From assembly GCA_047639575.1 (NCBI GenBank), contig JBLIOB010000144.1, forward strand, positions 1 to 10,069: 10,069 bases of DNA, written 5' to 3'. Shown in pieces: positions 1-6,608 of this stretch; the stretch's first letter is position 1, and the number at the start of each line of letters is the position of its first letter. Both the position numbers and the translations under genes were made by a program. The notes beneath the pieces are model-generated. The model saw only the letters and a list, made by a program, of their open reading frames with translations, did not search any database and was not told where the DNA came from. The stretch comes from JBLIOB01 sp047639575. Its GTDB lineage: Bacteria; Bacteroidota; Bacteroidia; Flavobacteriales_D; Parvicellaceae.

Positions 1-78
1 AAGGCGGCTTTATCGCCCTGAACCGAAGGGGTAAACGGAATAGATGTACATTTATAAGCTAGTTGGCAGTAATTAAAC
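1..78. other. Left window edge, possible 3' end of an upstream gene
   Basis: This stretch precedes the first recognisable gene. The frame starting at base 3 is open up to a TAG at 60-62 and would end in RGKRNRCTFIS. Another frame reads MYIYKLVGSN up to a TAA at 74-76. Neither tail is long enough to assign to a family. Given the tight packing of the genes that follow, the tail of another polysaccharide gene is the likeliest content, but this is inference. No convincing promoter is visible ahead of the ATG at 79. Confidence 0.25.
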
Positions 79-654
79 ATGAATTGGGAAACATATATAG
101 CATTAGGTGATAGTATAACTATCGGGGCAAGAACTTATTTAGGATATCCTGAATTCACAGGAACAATTTTAGAGGGTCGCTTGTCTAAGGAATGGAATGT
201 CGTCAATTGTGCAGAAAGCGGATTTACAGCAATTGAACTCGCTAGGTACATAGACAATAACTATTCTAGTTTAACAAAACATAGATCTAGTATTACAACA
301 ATACTGATTGGAACTAATGATTTAAAATCTGGAACAAGTCAGCAAAATTTTGAGATTGCACTCACTCAAATTATAATTAAATCAAAAATTTTAACCCAAA
401 ACTCCAATGTCGTCTTACTGATGATTCCTGAACTACAGGAGGGTATAATGTACCCGTATAACATTGAAATGAATTCAAAAGTTGCAGAATTAAACCAATC
501 AATAGAAAAGCTTGCAAAAAAGCATAATGTAAAAACCTTAAGTCTTAAAGTTGAAAAAGAAGACTTTTTTGATGGCGTTCACCTCAGTGATACTGGTGTT
601 GAGAATATTGGCAGACAGGTATCTAATTATATTCTTTCAGAACGTGGGATCTAA
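79..654 (+). CDS. SGNH/GDSL-family hydrolase, cytoplasmic (191 aa)
   Basis: This is a small SGNH-fold hydrolase, a family that removes or transfers acyl groups through a Ser-(Asp)-His centre. All four family blocks are visible: GDSIT with the nucleophile Ser12 (block I), a glycine at 48 in AESGF (block II), GTND at 78-81 with Asn80 (block III), and DGVHLS with Asp165 and His168 (block V). The length is typical of a single-domain enzyme. The start is fixed by the short lead (YIALGDS) normally found before block I. There is no signal peptide or membrane segment, so it should act in the cytoplasm. It is followed, with an 11-bp overlap, by a glycosyltransferase in a surface-glycan operon, so a sugar O-deacylase or acyl-transfer role is plausible. 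The substrate cannot be read from the sequence. Confidence 0.85.
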   Translation: MNWETYIALGDSITIGARTYLGYPEFTGTILEGRLSKEWNVVNCAESGFTAIELARYIDNNYSSLTKHRSSITTILIGTNDLKSGTSQQNFEIALTQIIIKSKILTQNSNVVLLMIPELQEGIMYPYNIEMNSKVAELNQSIEKLAKKHNVKTLSLKVEKEDFFDGVHLSDTGVENIGRQVSNYILSERGI

Positions 655-1822
655 ACTAAAAAAACTCGTATTTCTAAGCTCTCGCTTCCCTTATCCTTTG
701 AATAAGGGAGATAAACTTCGTATCTTCTATCAGTTGAAATCACTCTCAAAAGAGTTTCAGATTCATTTGATTTGTGTTAACGAAAAAAAACCATCACAAG
801 ATCACCTGGATGCAGTTGCTCCTTTTTGTGAATCAATAAACTGCCTTGTTCTTCCAAAACACAAAAGGATCTCTTCTTTGATCTCTAGTTTATGGAAAAG
901 AACCCCACTACAAGTAGCTTACTTTTACAATAAAAAAATTGACAGGAGCATACAAAAAAGTATTGCCAATATAAAACCTGATTATTTACACTGCCACCTC
1001 ATTAGAACAACAGAGTATGTGAAGAAAATAAACAATATTCCAAAATCATTAGACTTTATGGATGCCTATGCATCTGGAATAGAAAAACGATTAAATATTG
1101 AAACAAACCTATTCAAAAAATTGCTCTTTTACTTTGAGAAAAAGAAGCTTGAATTATATGAGGCCAAAGCCTTTGAATACGCTGACCGCTATTGCATCAT
1201 TTCAAATCAAGACAAGGACGCTGTTTCTAATCCTGATTCAAAACCAATCGTTATAGTACCAAATGGTGTGGATTTTGAAAAGTTTTTCCCAAGAAATGAG
1301 GATAAAAGATATGACTTGGTGTTCATGGGAAACATGACATATCCTCCCAATCAAGTTGCTGTGGAGTTTTTACAAAAAAAAATTATGCCTTTTGTTTTAG
1401 AAAAACGTCCTTCAACTACTCTACTTATTGCTGGTATTGGTGCAAATAGCATTAAAATAGAAGAAGGTAAGAATGTAACTATCGTAGAACATTTTGAACA
1501 CATAAGTGATTCAATAGCCTACTCTAAAGTTATGGTGGCTCCAATGCTCATTAGCATTGGGCTACAAAACAAAATCATTCAGGCTCTAGCCATGCGGGTG
1601 CCCTGTATTGTGAGCCCATCCTCAAACAAGCCCATTGGCGCAACGGTAGGACAAAGTATAGTAGAAGCCGAAACGGCTCAAGAATTTTCTAAAGAAATAT
1701 TAGAACTGTTAGATGATGAAACGAAACTTAGCAGAATAGCTTTAAATGGATATGACTTTGTGAAAAATCATTTTTCATGGGAGAAACAAAACAATATCTT
1801 AACTAGATTAATTCTATCATGA
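644..1822 (+). CDS. GT4-type glycosyltransferase (392 aa)
   Basis: This is a GT-B-fold glycosyltransferase that transfers a sugar from a nucleotide donor to a growing surface glycan on the cytoplasmic face of the membrane. The N-terminus reads LSSRFPYPLNKGDKLR, the acceptor-side signature of the TIGR03087-like sugar transferases (R-x-PYP-x-x-KGDK-x-R). PNGVD lies near residues 206-210 and MGNMTYPPN follows at the start of the C-terminal Rossmann domain. GLQNKIIQALAM near 306-317 stands where other GT4 enzymes have the E-x7-E donor motif; QNK is the usual form in this subfamily. I chose GTG at 644 because the family signature starts about ten codons later. The frame is open back to a TTG at 551, but those codons lie inside the SGNH gene and would add an unrelated N-terminus. 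It overlaps the next gene as ATGA. The linkage formed is unknown. Confidence 0.85.
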   Translation: MGSKLKKLVFLSSRFPYPLNKGDKLRIFYQLKSLSKEFQIHLICVNEKKPSQDHLDAVAPFCESINCLVLPKHKRISSLISSLWKRTPLQVAYFYNKKIDRSIQKSIANIKPDYLHCHLIRTTEYVKKINNIPKSLDFMDAYASGIEKRLNIETNLFKKLLFYFEKKKLELYEAKAFEYADRYCIISNQDKDAVSNPDSKPIVIVPNGVDFEKFFPRNEDKRYDLVFMGNMTYPPNQVAVEFLQKKIMPFVLEKRPSTTLLIAGIGANSIKIEEGKNVTIVEHFEHISDSIAYSKVMVAPMLISIGLQNKIIQALAMRVPCIVSPSSNKPIGATVGQSIVEAETAQEFSKEILELLDDETKLSRIALNGYDFVKNHFSWEKQNNILTRLILS

Positions 1823-2550
1823 AGAATGAACTAATTAAGTTATTACATCTCATTTTAGGCTATCAAAATTACTTAAGACTTTTTACACGCTTCAAAATTC
1901 GGTTTCTCAGATACGATAGCAGAAAAAGTGACTTTTTGTTTTTTGAAAAATTAGTGACTGAGCAAGCTAATATCATTATAATAGGCGCAAATACAGGAAT
2001 TACCACAATTCCGTTCGCAAAAGAAAAAAGCGAACGAAAGGTGTTTGCTTATGAACCGGTACCTTCTAACTTTGAAACTTTACAGAACTGTGTTCAATAC
2101 TATTCAGTTTCTAATATTCAAAATTTCATGATTGCCCTTGGCAATAAAACCGGAGAGGATAAAATGATTTTACCTGTTCTTAGTGGAGCGAAAAAACATG
2201 GAATGGCCCATATCGATCATCACTCAATAAATAGTTTAGAGCAAGGTGAAAATATTGCTACACATATGGATAAGCTAGACAATAGAATTGAACTTGAGAA
2301 CCTGAAAATAGACGCAATAAAAATCGTAGCAGAAAATTATGAAACAGAGATTTTTAAAGGCGCCCAAAACATAATAACAAAAGATAAACCTTTTATTTAT
2401 TGTGAATTATGGGATAATGAAAATCGAATTAAAACAATGAATTTAATTAAAGAGTATGGCTATCAAATATTCTATAGAGAAGGTGAAAACCTAAAACCAT
2501 ATTCTAATGCTAATTACAAAGGGAAGAACTTCTTTTTCAAAGCCAAATGA
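1819..2550 (+). CDS. FkbM-type SAM-dependent methyltransferase, with degenerate motifs (243 aa)
   Basis: This is a class I methyltransferase of the FkbM type, a family that O-methylates sugars and polyketides and is common in glycan loci. The SAM site is recognisable: IGANTG at 55-60 (motif I) and AYEP at 77-80 carrying the ribose-binding Glu79. The later family block reads DAIKIVAENYE near 165-175, followed by FKGAQ and, after KPFIYCELWDNEN, a typical C-terminal end. Two usually acidic positions are changed: the Asp before GAN is Ile, and the Asp of the KID(V)E block is Val. This may mean altered or lost activity. The N-terminal 40 residues are basic and hydrophobic (LLHLILGYQNYLRLFTRFK) and could touch the membrane. 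ATGA overlaps join it to the transferase upstream and the epimerase downstream, so all are translated from one message. Confidence 0.8.
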   Translation: MKNELIKLLHLILGYQNYLRLFTRFKIRFLRYDSRKSDFLFFEKLVTEQANIIIIGANTGITTIPFAKEKSERKVFAYEPVPSNFETLQNCVQYYSVSNIQNFMIALGNKTGEDKMILPVLSGAKKHGMAHIDHHSINSLEQGENIATHMDKLDNRIELENLKIDAIKIVAENYETEIFKGAQNIITKDKPFIYCELWDNENRIKTMNLIKEYGYQIFYREGENLKPYSNANYKGKNFFFKAK

Positions 2551-3635
2551 ATAAGACTCTTCTCATTTTTGGCACGCGACCCGAACTAATTAAAGTTGCT
2601 CCTATAATTCATGAATATGAGCGAAGATCAATTCGTGATAGTTTACTAATAATTCATTCTAACCAGCACAATACACTTCTTGAACAAGATCTAATAGATT
2701 TTAATATCAAGCCTGACTATCAGGTCGACTTAGATCGTAAGGGGCCTGACCTATCAGAATTAGTTGGCAGTCTACTTCTTGAGTTTAACGGTTTGTTATC
2801 AAAACTGATACAGAATAGCATCAATATAGACAGCATAATTTCTCAAGGTGACACTGCCACAACCTACTGCTCAGCTTTAATTGCATTTCATTCAAAAATC
2901 CCGTTCTATCATATTGAAGCTGGCTTAAGAACCAATGATATATTGGACCCTTTCCCTGAGGAGTTTTACAGGAAATCAATTTCCGTTATGGCAAGCTTCC
3001 ATTTTACACCATCGCAATTAGCTTACAAAAACCTTATTAATGAGGGAGTTGATTCAAAAATGATTCTAAACACTGGAAACACCGTTATCGATAACTTAGA
3101 AAAATACTACTCAAAAGAAAAGCCCATTAAAAAACGAGAGGCATTGATAACTCTTCATAGGCGGACAAGCAAACAATCTAACAGAGTAAAATATCTCGAA
3201 TACTTCAAGTCATTGGCCGATAATAATAAGAGCTGGAAATTCAAATGGTTAAATCACCCAGGGGCAGAGTTTAAGAGTAATGAGTTCGAGAAACACGAAA
3301 ATATTCAAGTTATGAAACCTGTTTCTTTAAGACAATTTCTGCAATTATATGAAGAAACTTCTATCGTTTACACTGATTCTGGAGGGATTCAAGAGGAAGC
3401 AGCTTATTTAGGAATTCCCTGCGTAGTTGCTAGAGGGAAAACGGAAAGAATCGAGGGGATAAATTGTGGTGTATCAAGTTTATTAGATATAAACGTTTTG
3501 AATGTATCTAACCAACTTGAGAAATTTGATCAAAATAAATTAACCTTTAAAAATGAGTTATACGGTGATGGCAAAAGCGCTGAAAGAATTGTAACCAAAA
3601 TATTAGAACTAAAAAAACTACTGCCAGTCGAGTAG
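2547..3635 (+). CDS. wecB: UDP-N-acetylglucosamine 2-epimerase, WecB-type (362 aa)
   Basis: The enzyme interconverts UDP-GlcNAc and UDP-ManNAc in the cytoplasm and supplies ManNAc-type sugars for capsule or O-antigen. Family landmarks run in order: FGTRPE at 8-13, QGDT at 100-103 (Asp102), HIEAGLRT at 122-129 (Glu124), PFPEE at 135-139, LHRR at 203-206 (His204), DSGGIQEEA at 277-285 and TER at 299-301. The residues corresponding to the E. coli catalytic set (Asp95, Glu117, Glu131, His213) are all present. Two spots differ from the usual family pattern: PEE-x-NR reads PEEFYR, and HRREN reads HRRTS. A related epimerase acting on another UDP-HexNAc is therefore possible. The start overlaps the methyltransferase stop as ATGA. 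The last codons (about GTC GAG TAG) coincide with the 3' end of the minus-strand group II intron remnant, so the native C-terminus was probably slightly different. The core fold looks complete. Confidence 0.88.
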   Translation: MNKTLLIFGTRPELIKVAPIIHEYERRSIRDSLLIIHSNQHNTLLEQDLIDFNIKPDYQVDLDRKGPDLSELVGSLLLEFNGLLSKLIQNSINIDSIISQGDTATTYCSALIAFHSKIPFYHIEAGLRTNDILDPFPEEFYRKSISVMASFHFTPSQLAYKNLINEGVDSKMILNTGNTVIDNLEKYYSKEKPIKKREALITLHRRTSKQSNRVKYLEYFKSLADNNKSWKFKWLNHPGAEFKSNEFEKHENIQVMKPVSLRQFLQLYEETSIVYTDSGGIQEEAAYLGIPCVVARGKTERIEGINCGVSSLLDINVLNVSNQLEKFDQNKLTFKNELYGDGKSAERIVTKILELKKLLPVE

Positions 3636-3673
3636 ACGGATCTGCTAGAACTAACTAACGGACTACGCCTCCC
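3627..3673 (-). ncRNA. Group II intron domain VI and 3' splice boundary
   Basis: On the minus strand GGGAGGCG (3673-3666) pairs with CGTCT-A-CTC (3638-3630). There are eight pairs, two of them G-U, with a single bulged adenosine at 3633. That is the arrangement of the branch-point adenosine of domain VI. The intron then ends GAC at 3629-3627, which places the adenosine seven nucleotides from the end, inclusive, as is usual for these introns. The distal part of the stem (3639-3665) holds a short GTTA repeat and has no clear pairing. The 3' exon starts at 3626 and is the antisense of the end of wecB. Confidence 0.65.
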
Positions 3674-3710
3674 ACACCACTGTAAATGTGGGTCTCGTAT
3701 ACAGCGGTTC
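3674..3710 (-). ncRNA. Group II intron domain V (catalytic hairpin), decayed
   Basis: Read on the minus strand, ACCGCTGTA (3708-3700) pairs with TACAGTGGT (3684-3676) over nine consecutive base pairs, including one G-U wobble at 3705/3679. The triad position reads CGC, an accepted alternative to AGC, with the wobble at the expected middle base. Two unpaired bases (3685-3686) sit on the 3' side of the helix, where domain V carries its two-nucleotide metal-binding bulge. On the plus strand that bulge would fall on the wrong side. The upper helix is weak: T3699-A3687 and G3696-C3690 pair, but 3698/3688 and 3697/3689 are A-C and C-A mismatches. This suggests decay after loss of function. Confidence 0.7.
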
Positions 3711-3809
3711 ACTGAGCGCACTATAAAAGCTCTTTTCACCATTTACAGCTTTGTCATAATTTAAGATAAGGCTATACATAGGTATTCTTTATCGAATTTT
3801 CGACTACTC

Positions 3810-3947
3810 AATGTTCAGTCCTTCCTTAGCGCGTGAGTCCTCTAGATGATGGTATTAGCATTTCTAGCTCGTATCCACTAAGTACTATGACCTCTGCTGA
3901 CTTCTCTGCTATATCAACTCGTGATTACAGAGACCTCCCTCGGTAAG
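3810..3947 (-). other. Intron segment normally just upstream of the intron-encoded protein
   Basis: On the minus strand this holds, in order, CTTACCGAGGGAGGTC (3947-3932), AGAAGTCAGCAGAGGTCATA (3905-3886) and GGAAGGACTGAACATT (3825-3810). From memory these phrases are characteristic of the block that precedes the start codon of the reverse transcriptase in a widespread group of bacterial group II introns. No reverse-transcriptase motif (such as YADD) or other long frame follows at 3809-3711. The protein gene therefore appears to be deleted, joining its 5' flank almost directly to the domain V region. The assignment rests on recall of conserved wording, not on an alignment. Confidence 0.5.
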
Positions 3948-4136
3948 GCAAATAAAGAGGTTGTAAGTCATTCCTATACGATCCGAGTTAAAGACTGTGA
4001 GCAATCCTATAAAACACTAATAGATAAAGGCGTAGAGTTTATTACTCCTACAATAACAAATGGAGCTGAAACGAGATGCTTTTTCCGAGATTCTGACGGG
4101 CATTTATTCGAGATCAGTAAAAACAGTCAAGGGTAA
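3948..4136 (+). pseudogene. VOC/glyoxalase-fold protein, 5'-truncated remnant
   Basis: About 62 codons remain of a vicinal-oxygen-chelate (glyoxalase/bleomycin-resistance) fold protein. The surviving part is the second beta-alpha-beta-beta-beta module: SHSYTIRVKDCEQSYKTL, then KGVEFITP, then RCFFRDSDGHLFEIS. It keeps the His at the module start and the Glu in HLFEIS, the positions that commonly bind metal. Complete single-domain members are about 115-135 residues, so the first module is missing. The frame is open upstream to a GTG at 3921, but those first nine codons (ITETSLGK) fall in the intron remnant. The gene was therefore cut at about 3945-3955. Its stop directly abuts the stop of the convergent gene. 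Substrate is unknown, and half a VOC fold would be functional only as a dimeric half, which is unlikely here. Confidence 0.65.
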
Positions 4137-6557
4137 TTATTTCGTGCTGAAAGTAACTCCAATCTTAAATGCCATGTTACTTAAGTGATCTGCGGAAGCA
4201 TATGGGCCATATCGATAGAAAGCCCCAACACCTAATCCGACATACCCTAAATTCAAGTAGTTTATTCTTATCAAGTTATTTAACTGTAAGCCTCCTTCGT
4301 AATAACCCTTCTCTTTCGTTTTATAATCACTTATTTGATGAACATTGGCCCCTGAAAGCTTGCCCCAACTTACGTTTTGATGAATGATTATTTGAGGCTT
4401 AAACTTCTTTGTACTAAAGAGCAGTGACCCAAAATCATGACTAAAAAAGACGTTTACATATTGATCTGACACAAACTCATAAGGTGTCATGGTTTGAAAA
4501 TAATTTGCAATTAACAAGGGTCGTTTTGGTGCTTGACTTCCTTCGCCAGTGAATAAGAAATTATAAGGAAGAACCTCATCAATATAACCTGCATCTATCC
4601 GGATTTTTGAGGTCCCAAGGTTTTTCATTTTGAACTGGTCTTCAATTCTAAGCTCGTATCGATTGTATGAAAAACTACTATTTAGAAGCCCTCGTTCTGA
4701 TTTGGTATAATTAAAAGTAATTACAGGAAATTTACTCCCCATGCTTAATCTTTGACCAAGCGACTCCACCAGTTTCTCGCGAAAAGCAAACCGTACACCT
4801 ATCTTTAATTCTCCCAGCCCATAAGTTACGGGAGAGAATGGCCCAGATCCAAATAAATCGCCAAACAGCGCGGTTTCATCGCTTTGAATCGCGGCTAATG
4901 AAATCTTAAAGTACCTCATGACTCTACATCCAAGTTCCATACTTCCTCCTTTAGAACTGGTAAATCTGTTCGCCATGTATTGACGAATTCCATATTTCGA
5001 AATCGCGAATTGATTTAAATCATTCTGCCCTACCTCATCAATCGTATTAAAATACTTTGCTTTTATTTTTACCTCGTGATTTTTATTGACATTCACATCA
5101 AAATGACCGCCATACTTAACCCTTTCATCTCTTAACCCATATCCATAAAAGCCTCCTACAGAAAAGACTTTGGAGATTTTTTCATTGGTTGACATTCCTA
5201 TCCCTAATCGGTATCCTTCATATTGGTTTTGAATAAGGGTTGTTGCCAAATCCAAATCCATAAACCCAATTGGTAATTTACCATGGCCTAGTTTCTCTGA
5301 TAAAACCAATAGCTGATCCCATTTCAATTCTTTTCCTAAGGAGTCCATAACCACATAAGTTGTTGAATCTTGACTCGTAATTTTACGATGCCTATTTTCC
5401 TTCCAATAAGTACTATCTTGATTGTTCGCTTTGTCACCCAACTTCACTGCAACTATACCAAAATCTCGATTCTTTAAAGCCACACCTAGCTCTACATTGG
5501 TAATATAACTTTTACCATTCGAAGAAATAGTTAACCCGAAATCTTCTTCACCTTCAGGCACATCTTTTGGTCCTGACACCATTTCAAATTCAAAGTTTAA
5601 CTCTTTTGGGAACCATTGTTTCCCATCTATGAGCTGATACTCTTGTTGTATTCTTACATCGATCAGACCTTTTTCAAATGGAGTGGCGATTACGTTTTGA
5701 ACTGCAAATCTGTTCGTATTGATATAAAGTAAACCTTTTAATCCGTCAAAGTTCTTTTTGGGCTTAGGCTGAAATGAAATGATGAAAGTGGTATCAGCAA
5801 AATGTAAAATTGTATCCTCAATCCGGTACTTGTATTTATTTAAGCTACCATTAGCTATTGGGTTAAGGTAATCGATATCGAATATTGAAATCAAATCTTC
5901 ATAAAATGAAAAAGGCTGTAAATCAGTTGCCAATGGACCAAAAGTAGGTGAACTAAAACCAGAGACCTTTGTTCCGGTAATGATCTCTTCCTCAAAGTTT
6001 GGAGCTTTATATTTCTTCTCCGTAACCGATTCCATTACCATGAAATGACCGCCTTTGAAAGTCTTGTTGAGCTTTTCGGTTGTCAAACTATCAGCGGTTT
6101 TCATATCATAAACCACTTTATTGTAAGACTTGTATTTATAAGAATCTATCTTCTTTGGATTGTTTAAATACTTATTCTTAATTGTATTTCTAATAATTCG
6201 ATGAGCCGGATTTTCACCTGGAAGAATGGTAACCTGACCTAACTGATCTACACTAGGCTTGAGTTCCACTTTCATGCTAAATAAATCCCAAGCGTCTGCA
6301 GCAATTACTTCTAATGTTTCATACCAAGTAAAAGAGAAAGAGATCGTCTCAATTTTAGAAGGTGATTGTAAATAGAAATATCCATCGATATCTGAAGAAG
6401 TGTAATTGCTAATAGATCCGTTGACGACTATATTAACGAAGGCTAAAGGCTCATCGGTACCAGCTTCAACAACTTGTCCTTTTATAGAAAATTGGGCGAA
6501 GCAAGGTGCTGCAAAAGCAAGAATAGAAAGAAGCGTAAAAAGGCGAAGCAAAAACAT
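4137..6557 (-). CDS. Outer-membrane protein: carboxypeptidase-regulatory-like domain plus DUF5686-type region (806 aa)
   Basis: A typical Bacteroidota envelope protein of unknown function. Residues 1-21 form a signal peptide (FLLRLFTLLSILAFAAPCFA) with cleavage likely before Gln22. The Cys at 19 is not in a good lipobox. Residues about 24-98 match the carboxypeptidase-regulatory-like beta-sandwich (IKGQV, PLAFVNIVV, SDIDGYFYL at 55-63). The block NPAHRIIRNTIKNKYLNNP at 116-134 followed by YKYKSYNK is the hallmark of the DUF5686 family. The C-terminal 350 or so residues alternate polar and aromatic positions in short strands (for example FSVGGFYGYGL, KIKAKYF), as expected for an outer-membrane beta barrel. 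The gene lies 51 bp downstream of the T9SS cargo gene on the same strand. It may be co-transcribed, or may use a weak box TACTTTAG (6590-6583, one mismatch to TAnnTTTG). Family and location are fairly certain, the role is not. Confidence 0.85.
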   Translation of the reverse strand: MFLLRLFTLLSILAFAAPCFAQFSIKGQVVEAGTDEPLAFVNIVVNGSISNYTSSDIDGYFYLQSPSKIETISFSFTWYETLEVIAADAWDLFSMKVELKPSVDQLGQVTILPGENPAHRIIRNTIKNKYLNNPKKIDSYKYKSYNKVVYDMKTADSLTTEKLNKTFKGGHFMVMESVTEKKYKAPNFEEEIITGTKVSGFSSPTFGPLATDLQPFSFYEDLISIFDIDYLNPIANGSLNKYKYRIEDTILHFADTTFIISFQPKPKKNFDGLKGLLYINTNRFAVQNVIATPFEKGLIDVRIQQEYQLIDGKQWFPKELNFEFEMVSGPKDVPEGEEDFGLTISSNGKSYITNVELGVALKNRDFGIVAVKLGDKANNQDSTYWKENRHRKITSQDSTTYVVMDSLGKELKWDQLLVLSEKLGHGKLPIGFMDLDLATTLIQNQYEGYRLGIGMSTNEKISKVFSVGGFYGYGLRDERVKYGGHFDVNVNKNHEVKIKAKYFNTIDEVGQNDLNQFAISKYGIRQYMANRFTSSKGGSMELGCRVMRYFKISLAAIQSDETALFGDLFGSGPFSPVTYGLGELKIGVRFAFREKLVESLGQRLSMGSKFPVITFNYTKSERGLLNSSFSYNRYELRIEDQFKMKNLGTSKIRIDAGYIDEVLPYNFLFTGEGSQAPKRPLLIANYFQTMTPYEFVSDQYVNVFFSHDFGSLLFSTKKFKPQIIIHQNVSWGKLSGANVHQISDYKTKEKGYYEGGLQLNNLIRINYLNLGYVGLGVGAFYRYGPYASADHLSNMAFKIGVTFSTK

Positions 6558-6608
6558 TTGTACTAGAACTGATTTTAAACAGCTAAAGTATGTTTTCCTT
6601 GTTATTAT

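Larger units (their letters stand above)
3627..3947 (-). mobile_element. Group II intron remnant, 3' end present, protein and 5' domains lost
   Basis: This gene-free stretch makes sense only when read on the minus strand. Starting from the right it has a segment resembling the stretch just ahead of the reverse-transcriptase gene in many bacterial group II introns (3810-3947). A short unassigned piece (about 3711-3809) follows, including GGTGAAAAGAGC ahead of domain V. Then come a foldable domain V (3674-3710), a domain VI with bulged A (3630-3673), and an end in GAC at 3629-3627, matching the group II 3' boundary rule (AY). A full element would be about 2-3 kb and would encode a reverse transcriptase/maturase of 400 or more residues; nothing of the kind is left, and domains I-III are missing. 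It is therefore an immobile fossil. The left boundary is well supported by the fold. The right boundary near 3947 is approximate, set where VOC coding begins. Confidence 0.7.

Noticed and set aside
64..71. TGGCAGTA at the left edge, identical to the first bases of the intron 3' exon (3626-3619, minus strand)
   Set aside because: An eight-base match is expected by chance at this scale, and no domain V or VI fold precedes it at the left edge.
551..643. N-terminal extension of the glycosyltransferase from a TTG start
   Set aside because: It lies fully inside the SGNH gene in another frame and encodes residues before the family's normal N-terminal signature; GTG 644 fits better.
3676..3708. Hairpin after wecB as an intrinsic terminator
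   Set aside because: There is no following T-run on the plus strand, the plus-strand stem has a mismatch, and the bulge and adjacent helix fit group II domain V on the minus strand much better.
3530..3742. Minus-strand open frame of about 70 codons across the wecB end
   Set aside because: It crosses domain V/VI of the intron remnant and the wecB 3' end, has no recognisable protein features, and is explained by those elements.
2203..4216. Near-identical 15-mers ATGGCCCATATCGAT (2203) and ATGGGCCATATCGAT (4202)
   Set aside because: Both sit inside unrelated coding sequences in different contexts and differ by one base; no flanking similarity, so probably coincidence.
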